Of a DNA stretch of 15,975 nt, positions 1 through 6,006 are shown in pieces. A program made the translations under genes and the position numbers. The stretch spans positions 1-15,975 of the forward strand of contig JAMDDV010000037.1 in the NCBI GenBank assembly GCA_023488455.1, given 5' to 3'. The notes beneath the pieces are model-generated. The model had not been told where the DNA came from. It was given only the letters and a program-made list of their open reading frames with translations, and did not search any database. The DNA comes from Actinomycetota bacterium. Its GTDB lineage: Bacteria; Actinomycetota; Humimicrobiia; Hakubellales; JAMDDV01. Position 1 is the stretch's first letter, and the number at the start of each line of letters is the position of its first letter.

Positions 1-2
1 TA

Positions 3-134
3 AAAGAAGGTTTTAGTATCGCCAAGGATTGTATCTTAGAGGTCATATTGAAAGATCTAATTACAGTTAGAGATGACCCTTATAGATTATCTAGGTGGGT
101 TGAGATAGCCCTGAGCTTAGCTAATGAAATTTGA
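3..134 (+). CDS. C-terminal fragment of an unidentified protein
   Basis: An open frame enters from the left edge and runs 43 codons to a TGA at 132-134. The other two plus frames are closed by early stops. The visible tail is alpha-helical looking, with leucine/isoleucine-rich stretches (IALSLANEI at the end) and no motif I recognise. It lies 104 bases upstream of an amino-sugar operon on the same strand and could belong to the same pathway, for example a transport, etherase or hydrolase gene. That is only a guess from context. The strong promoter at 156-184 suggests the following genes are transcribed separately. Confidence 0.5.
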   Translation, partial: KEGFSIAKDCILEVILKDLITVRDDPYRLSRWVEIALSLANEI

Positions 135-155
135 GGGTTTTCCCTGTGGTCCAGG

Positions 156-184
156 TTGATATACGTAATTACTAATTATATAAT
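156..184 (+). promoter_or_regulatory. Sigma70-type promoter of the amino-sugar operon
   Basis: TTGATA at 156-161 and a perfect TATAAT at 179-184 are separated by exactly 17 bases. This is the best promoter match in the window. The predicted transcription start is near 191, giving a leader of about 48 bases before the ATG at 239. It lies in the only gap ahead of the three-gene cluster, so it probably drives all three genes. Confidence 0.72.
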
Positions 185-196
185 TTACTGTAATTA
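166..196 (+). promoter_or_regulatory. Candidate ROK operator overlapping the promoter
   Basis: TAATTAC at 166-172 and its reverse complement GTAATTA at 190-196 flank a 17-base AT-rich centre. The centre contains the 12-base palindrome AATTATATAATT (174-185). The element covers the promoter spacer, the -10 box and the predicted start, where a repressor would block RNA polymerase. The ROK regulator at 1176-2444 is the obvious candidate, since ROK repressors such as NagC bind AT-rich inverted repeats. In such AT-rich DNA, chance symmetry is a real alternative. Confidence 0.35.
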
Positions 197-238
197 ACTA
201 ATGTATGTGTAATAGCTTCAGAGGATTTAGGATATAAG

Positions 239-1195
239 ATGGATTATATATTAGGTGTAGACGGTGGTGGATCTAAAACTATAGTACAGATTGCAGATGT
301 CGCAGGAAATGTATTAGCAGAAAATATTTCTAACTCGACGAACTACAAGAGTGAAGGAGTTAAAAAGGCGACTGAAAATCTTAATAGAGGGATGTTGAGT
401 GCAATAAGTATGCTTGATATCTCTAGAAACTTTACATTTAAAAGCGCATGTTTCGGATTATCAGGATTGGATTCTGAGAATGATTTGAAAATTTATAAAA
501 GAATAGTATTCAATGCAAAAATAAAGACTTACTTTGACCCAAAGAAAACCATTATTTGTAACGATACTAAAATTGGGCTTGCTGCTGGCAGCAATTGTAA
601 AAATAAAATAATTCTAATTTGTGGCACTGGCTCTAAATGCTTTGGAGTGAATGAAAATGGTGGGGAGGCAATATCCAATGGATGGGATTATTTAGCGGAT
701 GAAGGTAGTGGATATGAAATTGGAATAAAAGCACTAAGATCATTAATAAAGGCATATGATAGGAGAGGCCAAAATACATTATTATCAAAAACAATTTTGG
801 AAGATTTGAACTTAGGAGGTTTTTTAGATTTAATAAACTGGTATTACAGGAACAATCTTTCAAAAGAAAAGATTGCAGCTCTTGCGAAAACTGTATGTAG
901 AACTGCTGAAATTGGTGATGAGGTAAGCAGGAGAATATTGGCTGAGGAAGCTGAGGAAGCTGCTATTTCTGTGTATGCAGTTGTAAATAGACTTAAGATT
1001 GAGGATAAAAAATTTGATATGGTTTTTGCTGGCAATGTATTTAGTTGTGAAAAATACTTCAAAAATATTCTAGTAAAAAAATTAAAAGATAGGTTTAAGA
1101 GAATCAGTTTTGTACCAGTTATAAAAAATCCTGTTGAAGGGGCAGTTAAAATTGCAATTGAGAATTTAAATAAAGATGAAAAGTTTGAAATTTGA
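239..1195 (+). CDS. BadF/BadG/BcrA/BcrD-family sugar kinase, N-acetylglucosamine/glucosamine kinase-like
   Basis: This 318-residue protein belongs to the ASKHA ATPase fold, in the BadF/NAGK branch. The N-terminal phosphate-1 loop GVDGGGSKT is at residues 6-14. A conserved Asn-Asp pair (108-109) probably holds the catalytic Asp. The second phosphate loop GTGS is at 129-132, and the family block GWDYLADEGSGYEIG is at 148-162. Length is close to that of NAGK-type kinases. It likely phosphorylates an amino sugar at the 6-hydroxyl with ATP in the cytoplasm. GAGGA at 221-225 or AGGAT at 229-233 may act as ribosome binding site. The end overlaps the next gene by 20 bases, suggesting translational coupling. 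GlcNAc and glucosamine cannot be distinguished from sequence. No deacetylase gene is visible, which would fit glucosamine, but nagA could lie elsewhere. Confidence 0.82.
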   Translation: MDYILGVDGGGSKTIVQIADVAGNVLAENISNSTNYKSEGVKKATENLNRGMLSAISMLDISRNFTFKSACFGLSGLDSENDLKIYKRIVFNAKIKTYFDPKKTIICNDTKIGLAAGSNCKNKIILICGTGSKCFGVNENGGEAISNGWDYLADEGSGYEIGIKALRSLIKAYDRRGQNTLLSKTILEDLNLGGFLDLINWYYRNNLSKEKIAALAKTVCRTAEIGDEVSRRILAEEAEEAAISVYAVVNRLKIEDKKFDMVFAGNVFSCEKYFKNILVKKLKDRFKRISFVPVIKNPVEGAVKIAIENLNKDEKFEI

Positions 1196-2444
1196 CGGAA
1201 CTGCTAGCTCAAAACTCCAAAAAGAAATTAATGTTTCAATAATATTTAATTATTTACGGGAAAATGAAGCAGCATCGCGAGCAAATATTTCAAAAAATCT
1301 GAAGATTAGTGCCCCAGCAGTTTCAAGAGTTATAGACGAGCTAATAAAAGATGGATATGTTATTGAGACGGAAAAGATTAAGACTCCGAGCGGCAAGCGA
1401 CCAACTCAGCTTAAAATTAATCCTGATAAGGGTTATGTAATAGGAATTGACTTGGGTAAGGAAAGAATAAAATTAGCTCTAACAAATTTCAAGGGTGACA
1501 TAGTTGAGAGGCACGATGGAGAGAAAATTACAGATAACAAGGATATTATTGAAAAAATTAAGGAAGATATTAATGAAATAATTGATTACTACTGCAAAGA
1601 AAACAAAGCTCATGAAAGGGAGTTTGATCTAAAAGCAATTTGTGTTGGGGTTCCAGCAGTTGTTGATGCTAATACAGGCAAGGTAATTAGCGCTCCGCTA
1701 TATGGGAGCTGGAAGGATTTAGACTTTAAAAAAGATCTTAGCGATCATTTTGGGGTACCAGTATTTATTGAAAATGATGTTAATCTGTCAGCTCTTGGAG
1801 AGGAGAATTATGGTCAAGGTAAAAATTATGAGAATGTAGTTTATGTTGGAATAGGCAACGGTATTGGAGCTGGAATAATATTGGATAACCATTTGATAAG
1901 AGGTTCCTACGGATCGGCTGGCGAAATAGGATTCACGATTATCAATTCAGAAAATTTGGGGGTTAAGGCAGTTGAAAAAGGATATTTGGAGGAATTTTCT
2001 TCTGTAGAGAGTATAAAAAACAGGGCATTGAAGGAGATTGGGAAAGGCAGGGGAACCTTAATAAGTGAAATTGTTAAAAATGACTTGAGCAAAATAGAAC
2101 CTTCTACAGTTTGTGAGGCTGCTGTCAATGGAGACGTTTTAGCAAAGGAAATAATATCGGAGGTTGTAAAATCATTATCAATTGCGTTTGTTAATTTAAT
2201 TCTAATTATTAACCCTCAGATCATAGTGTTGGGCGGTGATATTTATAGTTTGCCGGGAGTTAAACAGTTATTTGTTGATCCAATGATAGATTTAATAGAG
2301 AGATCAATTCCCTTTAAAATCCCAGAAATTAAGCTGTCTTCGCTTGGCGAGGATACTGGGATATTAGGAGCTTCATTTTTCGCAGTTGAGTCACTTTTGA
2401 TGAGGGAGTTTCCATATAAAATTGATCAAGAAACTAATTCGTGA
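1176..2444 (+). CDS. ROK-family transcriptional regulator lacking the zinc-binding motif
   Basis: The 422 residues show an N-terminal winged helix-turn-helix (about 15-80, with helix SAPAVSRVIDELIKDGYV) followed by a ROK sugar-kinase-like domain. The domain has GIDLGKERIKLAL (about 90-102), IENDVN with the usual catalytic-type Asp (198-203) and glycine-rich GIGNGIGAGII (225-235). The wHTH marks it as a regulator, not a kinase. In typical ROK proteins the next segment reads GEIGH followed by a CxCG..GC cluster binding zinc. Here it reads AGEIGF (F253), and the 30 residues after it contain no cysteine, so the zinc site is absent. It starts inside the end of the kinase gene and is followed 11 to 20 bases later by the deaminase gene. 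Its likely job is repression of this operon, relieved by an amino sugar or its phosphate. Confidence 0.85.
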   Translation: MKSLKFDGTASSKLQKEINVSIIFNYLRENEAASRANISKNLKISAPAVSRVIDELIKDGYVIETEKIKTPSGKRPTQLKINPDKGYVIGIDLGKERIKLALTNFKGDIVERHDGEKITDNKDIIEKIKEDINEIIDYYCKENKAHEREFDLKAICVGVPAVVDANTGKVISAPLYGSWKDLDFKKDLSDHFGVPVFIENDVNLSALGEENYGQGKNYENVVYVGIGNGIGAGIILDNHLIRGSYGSAGEIGFTIINSENLGVKAVEKGYLEEFSSVESIKNRALKEIGKGRGTLISEIVKNDLSKIEPSTVCEAAVNGDVLAKEIISEVVKSLSIAFVNLILIINPQIIVLGGDIYSLPGVKQLFVDPMIDLIERSIPFKIPEIKLSSLGEDTGILGASFFAVESLLMREFPYKIDQETNS

Positions 2445-2464
2445 ATTAACAATATTTGAATAAA

Positions 2465-3301
2465 ATGCATGAAGTTGATTATTACAAAATTAAGGAAAAA
2501 GAAATATTAAATAACGATAAGATAAGAGTTCATGTTGTAGACAGCAATGTAGATCTCTACAACGATATTGCACGGGTAATGTTAAATAAAATTAAAGAAA
2601 ATAATGAAAAAAGGATATCCACTTCTTTTATATTACCCGTTGGGCCTCGTGGGCAATATAGGCGGTTTGCTAGGCTTTCCAATATTGAAAAAATAAGTTG
2701 CAAGAATCTTGTTACAATAAATATGGATGAATATCTGGATAGCACCGATCGATTGATACCAGAAAATCATCCGTTAAGCTTTAGGGGTTTCATGAAAAGT
2801 AATCTGTTTGATTTATTAGATGATAAATTAAAAATAAAGCCAGAGAATGTTTTTTTTCCTGATCCAGAGAATCCCTCTCAAATTAAAGAGCTGATAAGCG
2901 AATTGGGAGGAGTGGATATCTGTTTTGGTGGGGTAGGCATAAATGGGCACATAGCATTTAATGAACCGATAGATGATGAACTTATCACGAATGATGAATT
3001 TAAAGCTTTAGAAACTCGAATTTTAGATGTTTTAAGGGAAACTATAGCTATAAATAGCCTTTCGTATGGTGGACATACTGAGATTGTTCCAAGGAGATGC
3101 ATAACTATTGGAGTCAGTGAAATTCTCATGGCAAGAGAATTGAGATTTTATTTAGAACATGATTGGCAATCAGCAGTTTTGAAAAAGATAATATTCACTA
3201 ATCCAACACCATCCTTCCCGGCTACTTTCTTGAAGGAGCATTTCAATTCCTCACTTACTATATCCAAAAATGTATTATCTGGAATGACGGATGAAAATTG
3301 A
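2465..3301 (+). CDS. Glucosamine-6-phosphate deaminase/isomerase-like protein (NagB superfamily, divergent)
   Basis: NagB converts glucosamine 6-phosphate to fructose 6-phosphate and ammonia. This 278-residue protein keeps NMDEY (86-90; D88 matches the catalytic Asp72 of E. coli NagB) and GHIAFNEP with H162 and E167. Two features differ. The sugar-phosphate loop reads LPVGPRGQY (57-65) instead of the PTG.TP type, and the third member of the Asp-His-Glu relay is Asn160. It may be a separate subfamily rather than a dead enzyme, because the surrounding blocks are intact. I chose ATG at 2465; an in-frame TTG at 2456 would add three residues. Neither start has a good Shine-Dalgarno sequence, consistent with translation coupled to the ROK gene ending at 2444. 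It follows a kinase, so it probably completes amino-sugar entry into glycolysis. Confidence 0.78.
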   Translation: MHEVDYYKIKEKEILNNDKIRVHVVDSNVDLYNDIARVMLNKIKENNEKRISTSFILPVGPRGQYRRFARLSNIEKISCKNLVTINMDEYLDSTDRLIPENHPLSFRGFMKSNLFDLLDDKLKIKPENVFFPDPENPSQIKELISELGGVDICFGGVGINGHIAFNEPIDDELITNDEFKALETRILDVLRETIAINSLSYGGHTEIVPRRCITIGVSEILMARELRFYLEHDWQSAVLKKIIFTNPTPSFPATFLKEHFNSSLTISKNVLSGMTDEN

Positions 3302-3420
3302 GGGAGACGGTTGTGAGGGTGGTAAATAAGTTACCGGTCAATATGCAGCATCTGGTGGGTAGATATTAGTGAAATCATCTGCAAAATTTAAAAAACACAA
3401 ATGAATGAAATGAAAACCTA

Positions 3421-4134
3421 TCAGTATTCCTTCATATCTATAAATACGCCGTGCCATGTGTGATACCACACCTGCCCGGTATAACCATTTACGCTTAACA
3501 TTCCTGAGATTTGGCCATCTTTAGTGACAGTGTGAATTGTGTAATAGCCGTAATATTTTTCTGCTTCGTCTCCAGCATATTCTCCGCTATTTGTTTTTTC
3601 TAAATACCTGCTTGCTATCTCAATTGCTTTATCCCCATCTACTGGCATACTTATGTCTTTTTGGGATAAATCTAATCTTCTGTGCATTCCGTATTTCAGA
3701 TTCCACATCATATTGGGCCCGTACTCCGGGAATATATACCCATTGCTTTTATCCAATAAAAGTTCCACAGCACCGATGCCAGTTTCTTCTTCAGCTACTT
3801 CTATGTAAAAGTTATTGGAAAATTCCATTATCTCTTCTATCTTTAAGTTCTTTAGACCATAACTGGTTAAATATTTTTCAGATAAATCCTTCACTTCCTG
3901 GAAGCTGAAGCTCTTCTGGCTAAGCTTTTCATTGGAAAACCTGTTTGAGCTCATCATATTCATCATGTCGTTTAGTCCAAATGTATATCCCTGCCCTGTG
4001 CCATATGAAGTAAGACAGGAGCCTATGCCCTGGCCGTATTCAAAGTAGAATATGGACCCACTAATGATTATTCCAAGAAGTCCTATTGATAAAAGAATGA
4101 TCGATATAACCAGGTATTTTCTTATGTTTTTCAT
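3421..4134 (-). CDS. Membrane-anchored PepSY-like protein
   Basis: The 237-residue product starts with a basic segment and one hydrophobic helix (about 7-30), so it is probably anchored with the rest outside the membrane. The external part has a Met/Asn-rich linker (about 50-75) and two alpha-plus-beta repeats resembling PepSY/YPEB domains, roughly 76-135 and 164-225. Each ends in a beta hairpin with an NGY or SNGY turn, as in DKSNGY and SVNGYTGQVWYHTW. PepSY domains are linked to protease inhibition and to envelope metal or redox proteins; no specific activity can be read here. The start lies 9 bases after the stop of the SHOCT gene, so the two form an operon. It has only a weak ribosome binding site. 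Its neighbours (Fur, iron permease) suggest an envelope metal role, which is inference. Confidence 0.7.
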   Translation of the reverse strand: MKNIRKYLVISIILLSIGLLGIIISGSIFYFEYGQGIGSCLTSYGTGQGYTFGLNDMMNMMSSNRFSNEKLSQKSFSFQEVKDLSEKYLTSYGLKNLKIEEIMEFSNNFYIEVAEEETGIGAVELLLDKSNGYIFPEYGPNMMWNLKYGMHRRLDLSQKDISMPVDGDKAIEIASRYLEKTNSGEYAGDEAEKYYGYYTIHTVTKDGQISGMLSVNGYTGQVWYHTWHGVFIDMKEY

Positions 4135-4143
4135 CTTTGAAAA

Positions 4144-4395
4144 TTAAGTTAAATCTTTTTTCATTTCATCAAACTCATTTTTTGATATCTCGCCCTTGGC
4201 ATATCTTTCTTTCAGTATCTCAAGGGCGCTGCCCTTTTTTGTTTCTAAAGAAGAGCTTGATGATGCTGTTCTCCTAACTATCCATATTATGAACAGGACT
4301 ATGCCAGCTATAATCAATATGAAAAATATAAGGTTGAACAGCATCCACAATATGCTTGTACCTCCGAAGCCGCCCATCATGTATGGTCCCATCAT
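4144..4395 (-). CDS. Small SHOCT-domain membrane protein
   Basis: An 83-residue protein with a Met/Gly-rich N-terminus (MMGPYMMGGFGG), one long hydrophobic helix (about 14-40), a Ser-rich linker, and a C-terminal SHOCT domain (about 55-82: SALEILKERYAKGEIS with the following NEFDEMKKDL). SHOCT domains are short C-terminal helical hairpins thought to mediate oligomerisation. A strong ribosome binding site (AAGGAG within 4401-4410) precedes the ATG at 4393-4395. It is first in a two-gene operon with the PepSY-like gene and diverges from fur. Met-rich N-termini like this occur in small membrane proteins near metal-handling genes. Function is unknown. Confidence 0.8.
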   Translation of the reverse strand: MMGPYMMGGFGGTSILWMLFNLIFFILIIAGIVLFIIWIVRRTASSSSSLETKKGSALEILKERYAKGEISKNEFDEMKKDLT

Positions 4396-4433
4396 TTTAT
4401 ATCTCCTTTTTACTTTTTACATAAATTTCTATT

Positions 4434-4456
4434 ATTATAACCAATTTAGTTATAAT
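4434..4456. promoter_or_regulatory. Perfect 8-7-8 inverted repeat over the SHOCT-PepSY promoter
   Basis: ATTATAAC (4434-4441) and GTTATAAT (4449-4456) are exact reverse complements separated by 7 bases. The repeat covers the -10 box and the spacer of the minus-strand promoter, a classic operator position. A further ATTATAAG half-site follows at about 4466-4473. The TTATAAT halves resemble those of PerR-type sites, but the 7-base gap does not match the 7-1-7 layout. The regulator is unknown. Confidence 0.5.
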
Positions 4457-4461
4457 CGCAA
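4434..4461 (-). promoter_or_regulatory. Promoter of the SHOCT-PepSY operon
   Basis: On the minus strand TTGCGA (4461-4456) and a perfect TATAAT (4439-4434) are 16 bases apart. The predicted start is near 4427, giving a leader of about 32 bases that carries AAGGAG before the ATG at 4395. A second, weaker candidate lies further upstream in the same AT-rich stretch. Confidence 0.55.
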
Positions 4462-4526
4462 TGTTATTATAAGTTGTAAAGCATTTAATCTGACCATATG
4501 CTAAAAAACTAACTAGCTAATAATTG

Positions 4527-4555
4527 TTGACGTGACATTAAATACATGATATATT
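4527..4555 (+). promoter_or_regulatory. Promoter of the fur-like gene
   Basis: TTGACG (4527-4532) and TATATT (4550-4555) are spaced by 17 bases. Transcription would begin near 4562, immediately before the Fur box at 4567-4585. The 5' leader would be only about 28 bases and has no visible Shine-Dalgarno sequence. Confidence 0.58.
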
Positions 4556-4566
4556 ACCCAAAAATT

Positions 4567-4585
4567 GAAAATGATTTTCATTATC
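4567..4585 (+). promoter_or_regulatory. Fur box in front of the fur-like gene
   Basis: GAAAATGATTTTCATTATC matches the classical 19-base Fur box GATAATGATAATCATTATC at 16 positions. Its core TGAAAATGATTTTCA is a perfect 7-1-7 palindrome. It begins about five bases after the predicted transcription start and ends four bases before the ATG, so Fur bound there would block its own transcription. Confidence 0.83.
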
Positions 4586-4589
4586 AAAT

Positions 4590-5015
4590 ATGGAAGCTAA
4601 AGAAAAAGATATTAAAAATCTAGTACAGGAGAAAGGGCTCCGCATGACAAGGCAGCGTAAGCTGATCTTAGATGAATTCGTTAAGCAATCTGGTCATATA
4701 ACTACGTATGAGCTGTACCATAGAGTCAAAGAGAAGGATGCCGGTATCGGTTATTCGACCGTTTTCAGGTTGCTTAGGATATTGGTTTCTTCCGGATTTG
4801 CAAAGGAAAGGAACTTCTCAAAGAAAGTGTCTGCTTATGAGCCTATAATATCAAAAGGACACCATGATCATCTTATCTGTCAGGTGTGCGGCAGGGTTGT
4901 GGAGTTTGAGAATGTGGAAATAGAAAAGCTGCAAAGTAGAATTACTGATGAACATGACTTTAGTATTACCAGCCATAAGCTGGAGATTTACGGGGTTTGC
5001 AAAGAATGCAAATAA
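4590..5015 (+). CDS. fur: Fur-family ferric uptake regulator
   Basis: A 141-residue metal-dependent repressor of usual Fur length. The N-terminal winged helix (about 1-85) includes GLRMTRQRKLILDEF and the recognition segment STVFRLLRILVSSGF. The dimerisation and metal domain has HHDH at 91-94, CxxC at 97/100 and a second CxxC at 137/140, the usual structural zinc pairs. Fur, rather than PerR or Zur, is favoured because near-consensus Fur boxes precede both this gene and the adjacent FTR1 iron permease. With iron it would repress both. The ATG at 4590 is the first start in frame after a TGA at 4572. It lacks a ribosome binding site, and initiation on a very short leader is odd. An internal Met19 start would remove part of the DNA-binding domain. 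Confidence 0.87.
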   Translation: MEAKEKDIKNLVQEKGLRMTRQRKLILDEFVKQSGHITTYELYHRVKEKDAGIGYSTVFRLLRILVSSGFAKERNFSKKVSAYEPIISKGHHDHLICQVCGRVVEFENVEIEKLQSRITDEHDFSITSHKLEIYGVCKECK

Positions 5016-5032
5016 TTTTTTATTTAGTAAAT

Positions 5033-5051
5033 GAAAATGATTTTCATTGTC
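5033..5051 (+). promoter_or_regulatory. Fur box in front of the FTR1 iron permease gene
   Basis: GAAAATGATTTTCATTGTC matches the 19-base Fur consensus at 15 positions and repeats the exact TGAAAATGATTTTCA core of the site before fur. It lies between the fur stop and the permease ribosome binding site. A weak promoter (TTGCAA at 4997-5002, TATTTA at 5021-5026) precedes it. The permease may thus have its own iron-controlled start as well as read-through from fur. Confidence 0.8.
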
Positions 5052-5070
5052 TTTTTATAAAGGAGTTAAA

Positions 5071-5883
5071 ATGATATCGAGCTTTGTAATAACACTTCGA
5101 GAGGGCTTGGAAGCTTCACTTGTTGTAGGAATAATTCTTGCCTACCTGATAAAAATTGGCAAAAGGCATCTTTTCAAGCAAATATGGCTTGGAGTAATTC
5201 TTGCTATTGTAGCAAGTTTAGGAATAGGTGTGGGCGTATTTTTAACCGCAGCCAGCTTTGGAGGGAAAGCTGAGCAGATTTTTGAAGGTCTTTCTTCGTA
5301 TTTTGCTGTAGCTGTTCTAACTTATATGATCTTCTGGATGAGGAAGCAATCAACTCACTTAAAGAAGGATATTGAAGAGAAAATAAACCTGGCGTCGGTT
5401 ACCAGGACAGCAGCATCGCTTGTTCTTTTATCATTCTTTGTTGTGCTCAGGGAAGGGGCGGAAACAGTACTTTTCCTACTGGCCACTATACGTGGACAGC
5501 TTATCAACCTGGTAGCAGCACTGATTGGCATAGTTGTAGCTGTCGCAATTGGATACCTGGTTTATAGAGGAAGCAGGGGTATTAATATTAAGCTTTTCTT
5601 TACGGTAACTGGCTTAATTTTGATTATAATAGCTGCTGGCCTGCTTGGATTCGGAACTCATGAGTTAAACGAAGCAGGATTGCTACCATCAATAATTGAG
5701 CATGTTTACGATTTAAATTTCCTGATTAATGAGAAGGGCATTTTAGGAGGAATATTAAAAGACCTTTTTGGATATAATGCCAATCCATCGCTGTCTGAGA
5801 CAGTATTATATGTAGTGTATCTTGGATTTGTACTTGCAGCTTATTTTTGGCCAATCAAAAAGACAATACAGCTGAATCGATAG
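5071..5883 (+). CDS. FTR1/EfeU-family iron permease
   Basis: The 270-residue integral membrane protein has about seven hydrophobic helices and the two iron-binding REXXE-type motifs of the family: REGLE (10-14) in the first helix and REGAE (127-131) in the fourth. In FTR1 and EfeU these line the path for iron entry. The ATG at 5071 is chosen because AAAGGAG (5059-5065) sits five bases ahead. A longer in-frame TTG start at 5047 would lie inside the Fur box. The gene follows fur closely, and the shared box implies induction under iron limitation. No efeO, efeB or multicopper oxidase partner is visible, so the source of ferric iron is unknown. Some FTR1 homologues act alone or with other partners. 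Confidence 0.88.
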   Translation: MISSFVITLREGLEASLVVGIILAYLIKIGKRHLFKQIWLGVILAIVASLGIGVGVFLTAASFGGKAEQIFEGLSSYFAVAVLTYMIFWMRKQSTHLKKDIEEKINLASVTRTAASLVLLSFFVVLREGAETVLFLLATIRGQLINLVAALIGIVVAVAIGYLVYRGSRGINIKLFFTVTGLILIIIAAGLLGFGTHELNEAGLLPSIIEHVYDLNFLINEKGILGGILKDLFGYNANPSLSETVLYVVYLGFVLAAYFWPIKKTIQLNR

Positions 5884-5937
5884 TTGACAGCAGCCAAAAC
5901 ACAGTTATTGAAAGATAATTTTATTTGCAATAAATAG

Positions 5938-5946
5938 TGCTATACT
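5938..5946 (+). promoter_or_regulatory. Extended -10 promoter of the RRM gene
   Basis: TGCTATACT carries the TGn extension directly before a TATACT -10 box (5941-5946). No good -35 box lies at standard spacing, which extended -10 promoters tolerate. The predicted start is near 5953, giving a leader of roughly 54 bases. Confidence 0.42.
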
Positions 5947-5952
5947 ATCTAC

Positions 5953-6006
5953 GTTCAAGGTGAACTAGGGAAACGGCCCCGATATTGCCACCGAAAGGAG
6001 ACTTAA
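5953..6006 (+). promoter_or_regulatory. Short, GC-richer, potentially structured leader of the RRM gene
   Basis: This leader stands out from its AT-rich surroundings. GTTCA (5953-5957) can pair with TGAAC (5961-5965) around a three-base loop. Further on, GGG (5968-5970) can pair with CCC (5978-5980), or GGC (5975-5977) with GCC (5987-5989), so alternative folds are possible. It ends in GAAAGGAG (5993-6000), the ribosome binding site. I do not recognise a known riboswitch. A cold-shock or autoregulatory leader is a reasonable hypothesis for an RNA-binding protein. Confidence 0.35.

Noticed and set aside
3302..3420. Small gene or terminator between the deaminase and PepSY-like genes
   Set aside because: Frames are short, without ribosome sites or motifs, and no stable hairpin with a T-run could be found in this convergent gap.
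4431..4456. PerR box at the SHOCT promoter
   Set aside because: TTATAAT halves are present, but the gap is wrong for the 7-1-7 PerR layout; kept only as an unassigned inverted repeat.
4571..4600. Nine-codon upstream reading frame in the fur leader
   Set aside because: It starts inside the Fur palindrome, has no ribosome site, and such a short frame is expected by chance.
5047..5070. Longer iron permease starting at TTG 5047
   Set aside because: That start lies inside the Fur box and upstream of the AAAGGAG ribosome site, which points to ATG 5071.
5968..5980. Guanidine-II (mini-ykkC) type hairpin in the RRM leader
   Set aside because: Only one ACGG-containing loop is present, with a three-pair stem; the class needs two hairpins and a different downstream gene type.
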